NCBI GenBank assembly: GCA_038146985.1
Contig: JAYQSQ010000019.1
Location: forward strand, 62,001 to 126,000
Length of the DNA stretch: 64,000 nucleotides
Direction of reading: 5' to 3'
Origin: JADHLJ01 sp038146985
Lineage (GTDB): Bacteria; Pseudomonadota; Alphaproteobacteria; Thalassobaculales; Thalassobaculaceae
This document shows, one piece after another, positions 17,542 through 27,235 of the stretch. The notes beneath the pieces are model-generated. The model saw nothing but the letters and a program-made list of their open reading frames with translations. It searched no databases and was not told the DNA's origin. The first letter of the stretch is position 1, and each line of letters starts with the position of its first letter. Both the position numbers and the translations under genes were made by a program.

Positions 17542-18387
17542 ATGTCCGCTTCCATGACGTTTACCATGCGCCAGTTGCTTGAGGCCGGTGTCCATTTCGG
17601 CCACCACACCCGGCGCTGGAACCCCAAGATGAGCCCGTATATCTACGGGGATCGCAACAACACGCACATCATTGATCTTCGCCAGTCGGTTCCGCTGCTG
17701 CATCGCGCGTTGAACGCGGTGCGCGAGGTGACCGCTTCCGGCGGCCGGGTCCTGTTGGTCGGCACCAAGCGCCAGGCCGCCGAAACCATCGCCGAGACGG
17801 CCAAGAAAACCGGCCAGTACTTCGTGAATCACCGTTGGCTGGGCGGCATGCTCACCAACTGGAAGACGATTTCCATCTCGATCAAGCGCTTGAAGGATCT
17901 TGACGAGCGGCTCGCGACGGATACCCAGGGGCTGACCAAGAAGGAACTGCTGAACCTGACCCGCGAGCGCGACAAGCTGGAACGGGCGCTGGGCGGCATC
18001 AAGGAAATGGGCGGCCTTCCCGACATCTTGTTCGTCATCGACACGAACAAGGAACAGCTGGCGATCCAGGAAGCCAACAAGCTGGGCATTCCGGTGGTCG
18101 CGATCCTGGACAGCAACTGCGATCCGGACGGCATCGAGTTTCCGGTTCCCGGCAACGACGATGCCATGCGGGCGATCGCCTTGTATTGCGAACTGGTGGG
18201 CAACGCCGTGCTGACCGGTTTGCAGGCGGAGATGGTCGCTTCCGGCGCCGATATCGGTGCCTCGGAGGATCTGCCCGTGGAACCGGGCCTTGAGGCCGCC
18301 GAGATTGGCGACGCCGAGGCGCCTGCCGAAGGTGAGGCCGTCGAGGCTGAACCTGCGGCTGCAGAGGAACCGGCGGCAACCGCCTGA
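17542..18387 (+). CDS. rpsB: 30S ribosomal protein S2
   Basis: A 281-aa S2 protein with the hallmark FTMRQLLEAGVHFGHHTRRWNP start and HRWLGGMLTNWKTI. The C-terminal ~45 residues are an Ala/Glu/Pro-rich acidic tail, common in alphaproteobacteria. The ATG at 17542 has GGAGAAGGTGAG directly upstream, better than the in-frame codon two residues earlier. It heads the translation/cell-envelope cluster and is followed by tsf as in most bacteria. Confidence 0.97.
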   Translation: MSASMTFTMRQLLEAGVHFGHHTRRWNPKMSPYIYGDRNNTHIIDLRQSVPLLHRALNAVREVTASGGRVLLVGTKRQAAETIAETAKKTGQYFVNHRWLGGMLTNWKTISISIKRLKDLDERLATDTQGLTKKELLNLTRERDKLERALGGIKEMGGLPDILFVIDTNKEQLAIQEANKLGIPVVAILDSNCDPDGIEFPVPGNDDAMRAIALYCELVGNAVLTGLQAEMVASGADIGASEDLPVEPGLEAAEIGDAEAPAEGEAVEAEPAAAEEPAATA

Positions 18388-18577
18388 ACGCGCCGGCCCA
18401 ATAGAGGCACGCGCTAGAATATTCGCGGCCCGATCCCTGGGACCGGGCGGGAGATACAGGCGGCGGCTGGCAGTGACGGCCGCCGTCGTTTATCCATTGA
18501 GCCGGGTATTTGGCCCGGTTCTGGTCATGCCGCGCTCCATGACGTTCGGAGCGTGTGAAAATGAATGAGGGACGAAG

Positions 18578-19504
18578 ATGGCTGCAGTAACCGCTCAAAT
18601 GGTGAAGACCCTGCGCGAGAAGACCGGCGCTGGAATGATGGATTGCAAGAAGGCGCTGGGCGAGACCGATGGCGACATCGAGGAGGCGGTCGACTGGTTG
18701 CGCAAGAAAGGGCTTTCCGCCGCCGCCAAGAAGGCTGGGCGGGTAGCCGCTGAAGGCGTCGTCGCAGTGGCGACGGGCGAGGGGGCCGGTGCCATGGTGG
18801 AAGTGAACTCCGAGACGGATTTCGTTTCCCGCAACGGCACCTTTCAGGACTTCGCGAGCACGCTGGCCTCGATGGCCCTTGAGACTGGAGACGATCTCGA
18901 CGCGCTCAAGGCCAAGCCCTATCCGGGAGAGAGCCGCACGGTTGAGGAGCAGCTCACCCACAATATCGCCACGATCGGCGAGAACATGTCGATCCGGCGC
19001 GCGGTTCGCCTCGATGTCGATGGCGGGATCGTGGTGCCTTACATGCACAACGCGGTGGCGCCCGGTATCGGCAAGATCGGGGTCCTGGTCGCGCTGAAAT
19101 CCACCGCCGATGCGGCGACTCTGGAGGGCCTCGGCAAGCAGTTGGCGATGCATGTGGCCGCGACCGCGCCGAAGAGCCTCAGTGTCGCGGATCTCGACCC
19201 GGCCGAGGTCGATCGGGAGAAGGCGATCCTGGTGGATCAGGCCAAGGCGTCCGGCCGGCCGGCAGAAATCATCGAGAAGATGGTGACGGGCCGCCTGCAG
19301 AAGTTCTATCAGGAGGTTGTGCTGCTGGAGCAGACCTTCGTGATCGACAATGAAAGCAAGGTCGCCAAGGTGATCGAGAACGCGGCAAAGGCCGCCGGCA
19401 CGCCAATCGAAATGGTCGGCTTCAAGCGGTTCAACCTCGGCGAGGGTATCGAGCGCGGCGAAACCGACTTCGCCGCCGAGGTCGCGGCGACGCTCAAGCA
19501 TTGA
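18578..19504 (+). CDS. tsf: Elongation factor Ts
   Basis: A 308-aa nucleotide-exchange factor for EF-Tu. The N-terminal UBA-like domain includes MVKTLREKTGAGMMDCKKAL, followed by the EF-Tu-contacting VEVNSETDFVSRN. The C-terminal dimerisation/subdomain is complete. It starts 190 bases after rpsB; that gap contains GC-rich inverted repeats (for example GGCGGC-GCCGCC near 18460-18485 and CCGGG-CCCGG near 18500) but no clear U-tract terminator. Confidence 0.97.
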   Translation: MAAVTAQMVKTLREKTGAGMMDCKKALGETDGDIEEAVDWLRKKGLSAAAKKAGRVAAEGVVAVATGEGAGAMVEVNSETDFVSRNGTFQDFASTLASMALETGDDLDALKAKPYPGESRTVEEQLTHNIATIGENMSIRRAVRLDVDGGIVVPYMHNAVAPGIGKIGVLVALKSTADAATLEGLGKQLAMHVAATAPKSLSVADLDPAEVDREKAILVDQAKASGRPAEIIEKMVTGRLQKFYQEVVLLEQTFVIDNESKVAKVIENAAKAAGTPIEMVGFKRFNLGEGIERGETDFAAEVAATLKH

Positions 19505-19547
19505 TGTCCGGGGCACACCAACAGGACTAACGGGACGGGGGATCGGC

Positions 19548-20309
19548 ATGACGGCGACACAGAGCACCGGCCCCCAGTCCCCTCCGTTGAAGTACCGCCG
19601 GGTTCTTCTGAAAATTTCGGGCGAAGCGCTGATGGGGGATCAGGGCTTCGGACTGGATTCCGAGGTCGTCGCCCGGGTCGCAGGCGAAATCGGCACGGTC
19701 GTCGAGTCCGGCGCGGAAGTCTGTGTCGTGATTGGCGGCGGCAACATCTTTCGTGGCGTGTCCGTCGCCGCGCGGGGCATGGAGCGCGCGACCGCCGACT
19801 ATATGGGCATGCTCGCCACGGTGATGAACGCGCTGGCGATGCAAAGCGCGCTCGAAAGCCGGGGCGTGCCGACCCGGGTTCAATCCGCGCTGCCCATCTC
19901 GGCGGTCTGTGAGCCCTATATCCGCCGCCGCGCGGTGCGGCACATGGAAAAGAAGCGGGTGGTGATCTTCGCGGCGGGAACCGGCAACCCGTTCTTCACC
20001 ACGGACACCGCCGCCGCCTTGCGTGCCACGGAAATGGGCTGCGATGCCTTGCTCAAGGCGACCAAGGTTGACGGGGTCTATGATGCCGACCCGGAAAAGG
20101 TTCCGAACGCCGTCCGGTTCGACCGGCTAAGTTACATGGATGTTCTATCCCGTGACCTGAAGGTCATGGATGCATCGGCTATATCGCTCGCGCGCGAGAA
20201 TCACATTCCGATTTTGGTCTTTTCGATACACAATACTGGAGCCTTTGCCGACGTTATTGCCGGTCGCGGGCGATATACAATCATTACCGAAGAGACAGCG
20301 GATGGCTGA
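19548..20309 (+). CDS. pyrH: Uridylate kinase
   Basis: A 253-aa UMP kinase of the amino-acid-kinase fold, making UDP from UMP. Conserved stretches are RRVLLKISGEALMG, GGGNIFRG, the TADYMGMLATVMNALAM helix and DALLKATKVDGVYDADP. The first ~12 residues are a Thr/Pro-rich extension. It overlaps frr by 8 bases, so the two are probably translationally coupled. Confidence 0.96.
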   Translation: MTATQSTGPQSPPLKYRRVLLKISGEALMGDQGFGLDSEVVARVAGEIGTVVESGAEVCVVIGGGNIFRGVSVAARGMERATADYMGMLATVMNALAMQSALESRGVPTRVQSALPISAVCEPYIRRRAVRHMEKKRVVIFAAGTGNPFFTTDTAAALRATEMGCDALLKATKVDGVYDADPEKVPNAVRFDRLSYMDVLSRDLKVMDASAISLARENHIPILVFSIHNTGAFADVIAGRGRYTIITEETADG

Positions 20310-20859
20310 ACTGGATCTGGACGACATAGAACGCAGGATGGATGGCGCGGTGGCCGCGCTGCATAAGGAGTTTACCGGGCTTCGGACCGGGCGCGCGTCG
20401 ACGCAGCTCCTGGATTCGATCATGGTTGACGCCTATGGCGCTGCGATGCCCCTCAACCAGGTCGCGACGATCAGCGTTCCGGAGCCCCGCATGCTCTCGG
20501 TTCAGGTTTGGGACAAAGGCAACACCAAGGCCACGGAAAAGGCGATACGGGAATCGGATCTCGGTCTCAATCCCCAGGTGGACGGCCAGCTTCTACGTAT
20601 TCCCTTGCCGGATCTCTCGGAGGAACGGCGCAAGGAACTGTCCAGGGTGGCCGCCAAATATGCCGAGAATGCGCGTATCGCGGTGCGCAACGTGCGGCGC
20701 GACGGCATGGATACGCTGAAGAAGTTGGAGAAGGACGGCGAGCTGAGCCAGGACGACCGCCATCTCTACGAAGAGGAAATCCAAAGCCTGACGGACGCCC
20801 ATGTCGGCAAGATCGACGAGTCCCTCACGTCGAAAGAAGCGGAGATCATGCAGGTCTGA
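20302..20859 (+). CDS. frr: Ribosome recycling factor
   Basis: A 185-aa protein of exact family length, splitting post-termination ribosomes with EF-G. Diagnostic segments are LHKEFTGLRTGRAS, the hinge and domain II region PRMLSVQVWDKG, and RIPLPDLSEERRKEL with VRNVRRD near the end. The ATG at 20302 overlaps the last codons of pyrH; the longer in-frame stretch upstream is not coding. Confidence 0.96.
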   Translation: MAELDLDDIERRMDGAVAALHKEFTGLRTGRASTQLLDSIMVDAYGAAMPLNQVATISVPEPRMLSVQVWDKGNTKATEKAIRESDLGLNPQVDGQLLRIPLPDLSEERRKELSRVAAKYAENARIAVRNVRRDGMDTLKKLEKDGELSQDDRHLYEEEIQSLTDAHVGKIDESLTSKEAEIMQV

Positions 20860-20862
20860 CAT

Positions 20863-21591
20863 ATGGATCCGCAAATCGCACACGGATCGACGACCGTTCC
20901 CCGTCACGTCGCGATCATCATGGATGGGAACGGACGGTGGGCAAGAGCGCGCGGCTTGCCTCGCGCCATTGGTCATAAATACGGCGCGGAAACCGTCCGC
21001 CAGATCGTCGAGGCGACGATCGATCTGGGCATCGAATATCTGACTCTCTTCGGTTTTTCCTCGGAGAACTGGAACCGCCCCATGGGCGAGGTTTTGGATC
21101 TCATGGGACTGCTGCGCCGGTATCTTTCCAAGGAAATGGCGGAGTTGCACGCCCAGGGCGTCCGGATCCGCATCATCGGAGAGCGTGAGCGTCTGGAACC
21201 GGACATCGTTTCGCTGATCGAACAGTCCGAGAAACTCACCGAGAGCAACACGACCCTGAACCTGACCCTGGCGTTGAGCTATGGCGGGCGCAGCGCGATC
21301 GCCCTTGCCGCGCGCCGGATCGCCGAGCAGGTCAAGGCGGGGGCGTTGACGCCGGACATGATCAACGAGGATCTGTTCGAGGGGCATCTGGAGACCGTCG
21401 ATCTTCCGGATCCGGATCTGCTGATCCGCACGTCCGGGGAGAAGCGGATATCCAATTTCATGCTCTGGGAGTGCGCGTATTCCGAGTTCGTTTTCGTGGA
21501 CGCGCTGTGGCCGGATTTCTCGCGTGATCAATTGGCCGAGGCGATTGCCGAATTCGGCCGCCGCAACCGCCGATACGGCTCCGCGGTTTAG
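20863..21591 (+). CDS. uppS: Undecaprenyl diphosphate synthase (isoprenyl transferase)
   Basis: A 242-aa cis-prenyltransferase making the C55 lipid carrier for peptidoglycan and O-antigen. The catalytic Asp lies in VAIIMDGNGRWA (about residue 22), followed by RAIGHKYGAE; substrate-binding LTLFGFSSENW and the C-terminal PDLLIRTSGEKRISNF are present. It starts 3 bases after the frr stop, within one operon. Confidence 0.95.
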   Translation: MDPQIAHGSTTVPRHVAIIMDGNGRWARARGLPRAIGHKYGAETVRQIVEATIDLGIEYLTLFGFSSENWNRPMGEVLDLMGLLRRYLSKEMAELHAQGVRIRIIGERERLEPDIVSLIEQSEKLTESNTTLNLTLALSYGGRSAIALAARRIAEQVKAGALTPDMINEDLFEGHLETVDLPDPDLLIRTSGEKRISNFMLWECAYSEFVFVDALWPDFSRDQLAEAIAEFGRRNRRYGSAV

Positions 21592-21593
21592 GG

Positions 21594-22448
21594 ATGGCGG
21601 ATAGCGGCGGCGGGCTCCCGGAACGCGCGAAGATCGCCGGCCTCCCTCGAAATCTCGCGCTTCGTATTCTCTCGACCCTGGTGATATTGCCGCCGGTTAT
21701 AGCCCTGCTGGTTCTAGGAGGATGGTATTTCGCGGCCCTGGTGGCGCTGCTCGCGGGATGCATGGCCTGGGAATGGTCGCGTATCGTCGACGGGAGCGAC
21801 GACCGGCGTGTTGCGCAGCTTGCCGCGGGCGCCGCTGTCGCCGTGGTGGCGATTTCAGGCTTGTTGGAGCCCATGTTCTTGCTGGGATTACTGGTTGGCG
21901 GAACCGTCATTGTCCTCGCGGCGGCGATCGTGACGCGGAACCCGCGGCCGGTATGGATGATGGGTGGCTTTCCGGTCGCTATCGTTCCCTGCCTGGCGGC
22001 GATTTTCCTGCGCGACGGTGAAGCGCTTGAGGGTCTTCTCTTGTTGTTCTGGCTTGTCGTGTCGGTCGTGGCGACGGATATCGGCGCCTATGTGGCGGGC
22101 AGGACCATCGGTGGTCCGCGCCTGGCGCCCAGGATCAGTCCGAACAAGACCTGGGCGGGGCTGATCGGTGGGATGGTGTCCAGCGCGGTGGCGGGCGGTG
22201 TGTTTGGCGTGTCGGTGCAGGGCGCGGACTGGACGACGCTGAGCGCCGTGGGTGCTGTGATTGCCGTGGTTGCCCAGGCCGGCGATCTATTGGAATCGAT
22301 GTTCAAACGCCGCTTCGCGGTGAAGGATTCCGGCACGCTGATACCCGGGCACGGCGGCGTGCTGGATCGTTTGGATGGTCACATTACCGTCATTTCCGTC
22401 ATGGCGGCGATCGTCATGGTGTCGGGACAAACGCCGCTTTTGTGGTAG
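21594..22448 (+). CDS. cdsA: Phosphatidate cytidylyltransferase
   Basis: A 284-aa polytopic membrane enzyme (about seven to eight hydrophobic segments) making CDP-diacylglycerol for phospholipid synthesis. The family signature is complete at the C-terminus: ESMFKRRFAVKDSGTLIPG followed by HGGVLDRLD, and SPNKTWAGLIGG lies upstream of it. It begins 2 bases after uppS, as in many Gram-negative genomes. Confidence 0.94.
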   Translation: MADSGGGLPERAKIAGLPRNLALRILSTLVILPPVIALLVLGGWYFAALVALLAGCMAWEWSRIVDGSDDRRVAQLAAGAAVAVVAISGLLEPMFLLGLLVGGTVIVLAAAIVTRNPRPVWMMGGFPVAIVPCLAAIFLRDGEALEGLLLLFWLVVSVVATDIGAYVAGRTIGGPRLAPRISPNKTWAGLIGGMVSSAVAGGVFGVSVQGADWTTLSAVGAVIAVVAQAGDLLESMFKRRFAVKDSGTLIPGHGGVLDRLDGHITVISVMAAIVMVSGQTPLLW

Positions 22449-22516
22449 CGTAGCGCAGAACCGTGCCGGAACAGGCGCGGAGTGAAGAATGCACGGAACA
22501 TGAGGCGATCTGGGGC

Positions 22517-23725
22517 ATGAAAACGGTAACGGTGCTGGGATCCACCGGGTCGGTTGGGTGTACGACTCTCCGATTGCTTGAGAGCGAGCCCGAAAACTTC
22601 AAAGTGATTGCCCTTACCGCCGGCGCGAATTGGCGGCTTCTGGCAGAACAGGCCAGAAAAACACTGCCCGCTTTTGTGGCGATCGCGGATTCTCGGCATG
22701 CTGGCGAACTCAAAACGGCCTTGGCGGATTTACCCATTGAGGTTGCCGCCGGACCGGACGGGTTGACCGAAGCGGCACGGCGGCCCGCCGACTGGGTGAT
22801 GGCCGGAATTGTCGGTGTCGCCGGATTGCCGCCGACAATGGAAGCCGTGCGCCGGGGCGCGACGGTGGCCTTCGCCAACAAGGAATGCCTCGTCTCCGCG
22901 GGAGCCGTCATGCTGGACGAGGTCGCGCGGGCCGGAGCGACCCTGTTGCCGGCGGATTCCGAACACAATGCGATCTTTCAGGTCTTCGAGGAACGCAACC
23001 GCGAGCGGATCGACCGGATCATTCTGACCGCCTCAGGTGGTCCGTTCAGGGATCTCGACCTGGCCGACATGGCGGCAAAAACCCCCGCTGAGGCGCTGGC
23101 GCACCCGAATTGGGACATGGGCCGCAAGATATCCATCGATTCCGCGACCATGATGAACAAAGGGCTGGAGATCATCGAGGCGCATCATCTGTTCGCCATG
23201 CCGGAAGACCGCATCGATGTGCTGGTTCACCCCCAATCCATCGTGCACAGCCTGGTCGCCTATCGGGACGGATCGGTGCTCGCCCAGCTCGGGACACCCG
23301 ACATGGCGATACCGATCGCCAATGTCCTCGCCTGGCCGGAACGGATGGCGGTGGCAGGACGGCCGCTGGACCTCTCGGAGATTTCCAGGCTGACGTTCGA
23401 AGCCCCTGATCCCGAGAAGTTTCCGGCGCTTCGTCTCGCGCGCGAGGCTTTGCGGGAGAACGGTGCCGCGCCACTGGTGATGAATGCCGCCAACGAGATC
23501 GCGGTGGAGGCCTTCCTCGACGGACGCGTGGGCTTTCTCGACATTGTCCGGATCGTCGAAGCGATGATGGAGGCGTGCCCGGTGCCGCCGCCCTCGACGA
23601 TCGAGGAGGTGTTGAGTTTTGACGCGGAAGTTCGGCGCGCCACGCGGGAATTCGTGGCGGATTCCTTGAGTGATCCGGGCGATCACGGCAAGGACCCGAT
23701 TGCCTTGGCGGCGGCATCCCTCTAA
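22517..23725 (+). CDS. dxr: 1-deoxy-D-xylulose-5-phosphate reductoisomerase
   Basis: A 402-aa MEP-pathway enzyme converting DXP to MEP with NADPH. The N-terminal dinucleotide motif is VLGSTGSVG, the metal/substrate segment PADSEHNAIFQ, and the catalytic loop ISIDSATMMNKGLEIIEAHH. The start is the ATG at 22517, immediately before the dinucleotide fold; the upstream in-frame extension is not conserved. Its product feeds the isoprenoids used by uppS two genes earlier. Confidence 0.95.
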   Translation: MKTVTVLGSTGSVGCTTLRLLESEPENFKVIALTAGANWRLLAEQARKTLPAFVAIADSRHAGELKTALADLPIEVAAGPDGLTEAARRPADWVMAGIVGVAGLPPTMEAVRRGATVAFANKECLVSAGAVMLDEVARAGATLLPADSEHNAIFQVFEERNRERIDRIILTASGGPFRDLDLADMAAKTPAEALAHPNWDMGRKISIDSATMMNKGLEIIEAHHLFAMPEDRIDVLVHPQSIVHSLVAYRDGSVLAQLGTPDMAIPIANVLAWPERMAVAGRPLDLSEISRLTFEAPDPEKFPALRLAREALRENGAAPLVMNAANEIAVEAFLDGRVGFLDIVRIVEAMMEACPVPPPSTIEEVLSFDAEVRRATREFVADSLSDPGDHGKDPIALAAASL

Positions 23726-23760
23726 ACAACCGGAACGGCACGGAAACGCACCGGGGACCC

Positions 23761-24894
23761 ATGGATCTGCTGATCATACTGAAGGACAATCTGCTGCCGT
23801 TTCTGGTCATCCTGACGGCATTGGTTTTTGTCCATGAGATGGGCCATTACCTGGTCGCGCGTTGGAACGGGGTTCGTGTCGAGGTCTTCTCGATCGGCTT
23901 CGGTCCGGAGCTGTTCGGCTGGAACGACCGCAGCGGGACCCGTTGGCGGTTCTCGGCGGTGCCGCTCGGCGGCTATGTGAAAATGTTCGGCGACGCGGAC
24001 GCGGCCAGCACGCCCGGGGCTGACCTGGCCGTGATGAGCGAGGAAGACAAGGCGGTCTCCTTTCACCACAAGCGACTTGGACAGCGCTCGGCGGTGGTGG
24101 CCGCCGGCCCGGCGGCGAACTTCATCTTCGCGATCATCCTCCTGGCGGGACTTTATACCTTCGTCGGACAGCGTCATTCTCCTCCGGTGATCTCCGAGGT
24201 CACGGCGAGCAGCGCGGCAGCGGCGGGCGGCATGCGTGCCGAGGACCGGGTCGTGCGTATTGGCGATACCGAGGTATCCTCATTCGACGATCTGCGCTCG
24301 ATCGTTCTGCGCAATCCCGATGTTCCGTTGGAGTTCGTGGTGGAGCGCGACGGCCGGCTTACGACGCTCTTGATCCGGCCCGAAGCGGTGGAAGCCGAAA
24401 ACGTGCTCGGCAAGAAGGAGATCCATGGCCGCCTCGGCGTGCGCGGCAAGCCGGGCGAGATGGTAACCTATGACCCCTTTACGGCGGTCGCCATGGCGGC
24501 GGGCGAAACCTGGTCGATGACGCTTCAGACCCTTGAGGCCGTGGGGCAAATGTTCGTCGGCTCCCGGGGCACCGACGAATTGGGCGGACCATTGCGTATC
24601 GCTCAACTTTCGGGCACCGTCACGGAGGCGGGGTGGGTTTCCTCGATATGGTTCACCGCGCTGTTGTCGATCAACCTAGGTCTGATCAATCTGTTCCCGA
24701 TCCCGGTTCTTGATGGCGGTCACCTGGTCTTCTATCTGGCCGAGGCCGTTCTTGGCCGTCCTCTCAGTGAACGGATCCAGGAACTGGCGTTCAAGATTGG
24801 TTTCACCCTCGTGATTGGGCTGATGCTGTTCGTGACCTGGAACGATATTGTGCAACTCAAGGTTATCGAATTCTTTGGCTCGTTGTTCAGCTAG
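23761..24894 (+). CDS. rseP: RIP metalloprotease RseP (site-2 protease)
   Basis: A 377-aa inner-membrane zinc protease. The HExxH motif is in LVFVHEMGHYLVARWNG (first transmembrane region), one PDZ domain spans about 130-215 with MRAEDRVVRIGDTEV, and the second active-site motif is NLFPIPVLDGGHL near the C-terminus. It cleaves anti-sigma factors and signal-peptide remnants within the membrane in envelope-stress signalling. It is followed 16 bases later by bamA. Confidence 0.95.
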   Translation: MDLLIILKDNLLPFLVILTALVFVHEMGHYLVARWNGVRVEVFSIGFGPELFGWNDRSGTRWRFSAVPLGGYVKMFGDADAASTPGADLAVMSEEDKAVSFHHKRLGQRSAVVAAGPAANFIFAIILLAGLYTFVGQRHSPPVISEVTASSAAAAGGMRAEDRVVRIGDTEVSSFDDLRSIVLRNPDVPLEFVVERDGRLTTLLIRPEAVEAENVLGKKEIHGRLGVRGKPGEMVTYDPFTAVAMAAGETWSMTLQTLEAVGQMFVGSRGTDELGGPLRIAQLSGTVTEAGWVSSIWFTALLSINLGLINLFPIPVLDGGHLVFYLAEAVLGRPLSERIQELAFKIGFTLVIGLMLFVTWNDIVQLKVIEFFGSLFS

Positions 24895-24910
24895 GGGCGT
24901 GGCGCGGAAT

Positions 24911-27235
24911 ATGACGGTATCGAGTTTCGCGAACCCGCGGCACGGCGCTGGTCTATCGGTTGCGCAACGGATCGCCATGGCGGTCGTGCTTTGCGTCGGG
25001 CTGGTGGCATTCGCCGTGCCTTTCCCCAGGGCCTTGGCTCAAAGTGGGGCCATCCAGTCGATCGTGGTCACCGGTTCCCAACGTATCGATCCCCAGACCG
25101 TCCAGTCGTATCTGCTCGTCGCACCCGGTGACAGTTTCGATTCGGACCGGCTGGACCGTTCTCTCAAGGCGTTGTTCGGAACCGGCCTGTTTGCCGACGT
25201 GACGATGCGTCGGGAAGGCTCGACCCTGGTCGTCGCCGTGGTGGAGAACCCGGTGATTAACCGCGTCGCCTTCGAGGGGAACAACCGGATCGAGACCGAA
25301 GATCTTCAGCGCGAAATCCAATTGCGCCCACGATTGGTCTTCACCAGGACCAAGGTCCAGCAGGATGTTCAGCGGATTCTGGACGTCTATCGGTTGAGTG
25401 GCCGGTTTGCCACGGAAGTGCAGCCGAAGGTCATTCAGTTGGAGCAGAACCGGGTCGATCTGGTCTTTGAGATCAACGAAGGGCCGTTGAACCGGATCCG
25501 CGGGCTTTCCTTTATCGGCAACCGCAAATTCTCCGATTCCGACCTCAAGGACGTCATCCAGACCAAGGAATACGCCTTCTGGCGCCTGCTGACGACAACG
25601 GACACCTACGACCCCGACCGCCTGAGTTTCGATCGCGAATTGTTGCGGCGCTTCTACCTCAAAAACGGCTATGTCGATTTCAAGGTGGTCTCGGCGGTGG
25701 CGGAACTGACGCCGGATCGCGAGGATTTCGTCGTTACCTTCACGGTCGAGGAAGGGCCCCGGTACAAGATCGGCAAGGTCGATCTCGAGATTGATCTGAA
25801 GCGCGTGGACAAGGACAGTTTGACGTCCTTGATAACCCTTGTTCCCGAGGAATGGTACGACGCCAATGAGGTCGATACCTCCATCGATCAGTTGACGGAC
25901 GAGCTGGGTACGCTCGGCTACGCCTTCGTCAATATCCGACCGAAGGTGAACCAGCGGCGCGAGGATCTTGCGGTTGACGTTACCTTTCAGGTGGCCGAGG
26001 GCGAACGGGTCTACGTGGAGCGCATCGACATCGAGGGCAACGTGCGCACCCTGGACGAGGTGGTGCGTCGGGAGTTCCAGCTGGTGGAAGGCGATGCCTT
26101 CAACACCTCCAAGCTCCGCCGTTCGCGCCGCCGGATCGGCAATCTGGGTTTCTTCAAAACCGCCAAGGTGACGAACGTCGAAGGCAGCACGCCGGACAAG
26201 ACCGTGATCAAGGTCGCGCTTGAGGAACAGTCGACGGGGCAGGTGTCGCTTGGTGTCGGGTTCTCGTCGCTTGACGGTGCCCTCGGCGATATTGGAATCC
26301 GCGAGCGTAATCTACTTGGCCGTGGCCAGGATCTGAGCTTCCGTTTCCAGGGCTCGGCGAAACGGCAGGAATTCGACATCGGCTTCACCGAGCCGTACTT
26401 CCTGAACCGGGACGTCGAAGCGGGGGTCGATCTGTTCCAGTTCACCCGTGACCGGCAGGACGACAGCTCTTTCGACGAGCGCAAGGCCGGCGGCGCGCTG
26501 CGGGTGGGTTACAGCCTCGCCCCGGACCTGCGGCAGGGCCTGAGGTATCAGCTCAAGCAGACGGAAATCCGCAACGTGAAGGCCGAAGCGTCCCGGTTCA
26601 TTCGCGACCAGCAGGGCAAGACGACGGTCTCTCAGGTCAGCCAGACCCTGAGCTACGACAAGCGCGACAACCGCAACGACCCGACCAAGGGCTATGTGGT
26701 CAGCCTGACGACGGATCTTGCGGGTCTGGGCGGCGATACGCGGCTGGTCCGTGGGCGGATCAAGAGCGGGTACTACATTCCGGTGCTTGAGGATAAGGTG
26801 CTGAGCTTCCTCTTCGACGGGGGGCATGTCCTGGGGCTGGGCGAAGACGTCGGCATCGCCGAGCGATTTTTCATCGGCGGTCAGCAGTTCCGGGGCTTCG
26901 CGACATCCGGCATCGGGCCCCGCGACATCAATACCTCGGACGCTCTCGGCGGGAACACGTTCTATGTCGGCACCGCGGAACTGACCTTTCCCCTGGGCTT
27001 GCCGGATGATTTGGGTTTCAAGGCCTCGGTGTTCACCGATTTCGGCAGTTTGTGGAACATCGACAGCAAAGGATCGGATATATTCGATTCGAGTTCGATC
27101 CGGGTTTCGGCGGGCGCCGGACTGGGATGGTCCACGGCGTTTGGCCTCATTCGGATCGATTTGGCCTCTGCGTTGTTGAAAGAGAGTAGGGATGAAACCG
27201 AGTTCCTGCGGTTCAGTTTCGGTACGAGGTTCTGA
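24911..27235 (+). CDS. bamA: Outer membrane protein assembly factor BamA
   Basis: A 774-aa outer-membrane protein. An N-terminal signal segment (about 15-45) is followed by IQSIVVTGSQRIDPQTVQSY, the first of five POTRA repeats, and a 16-stranded barrel with EPYFLNRDVEAGVD and a C-terminal FSFGTRF ending in Phe as outer-membrane proteins do. It folds and inserts other barrel proteins. The ATG at 24911 is used; the frame runs further upstream into rseP without support. The gene overlaps skp by 44 bases. Confidence 0.95.
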   Translation: MTVSSFANPRHGAGLSVAQRIAMAVVLCVGLVAFAVPFPRALAQSGAIQSIVVTGSQRIDPQTVQSYLLVAPGDSFDSDRLDRSLKALFGTGLFADVTMRREGSTLVVAVVENPVINRVAFEGNNRIETEDLQREIQLRPRLVFTRTKVQQDVQRILDVYRLSGRFATEVQPKVIQLEQNRVDLVFEINEGPLNRIRGLSFIGNRKFSDSDLKDVIQTKEYAFWRLLTTTDTYDPDRLSFDRELLRRFYLKNGYVDFKVVSAVAELTPDREDFVVTFTVEEGPRYKIGKVDLEIDLKRVDKDSLTSLITLVPEEWYDANEVDTSIDQLTDELGTLGYAFVNIRPKVNQRREDLAVDVTFQVAEGERVYVERIDIEGNVRTLDEVVRREFQLVEGDAFNTSKLRRSRRRIGNLGFFKTAKVTNVEGSTPDKTVIKVALEEQSTGQVSLGVGFSSLDGALGDIGIRERNLLGRGQDLSFRFQGSAKRQEFDIGFTEPYFLNRDVEAGVDLFQFTRDRQDDSSFDERKAGGALRVGYSLAPDLRQGLRYQLKQTEIRNVKAEASRFIRDQQGKTTVSQVSQTLSYDKRDNRNDPTKGYVVSLTTDLAGLGGDTRLVRGRIKSGYYIPVLEDKVLSFLFDGGHVLGLGEDVGIAERFFIGGQQFRGFATSGIGPRDINTSDALGGNTFYVGTAELTFPLGLPDDLGFKASVFTDFGSLWNIDSKGSDIFDSSSIRVSAGAGLGWSTAFGLIRIDLASALLKESRDETEFLRFSFGTRF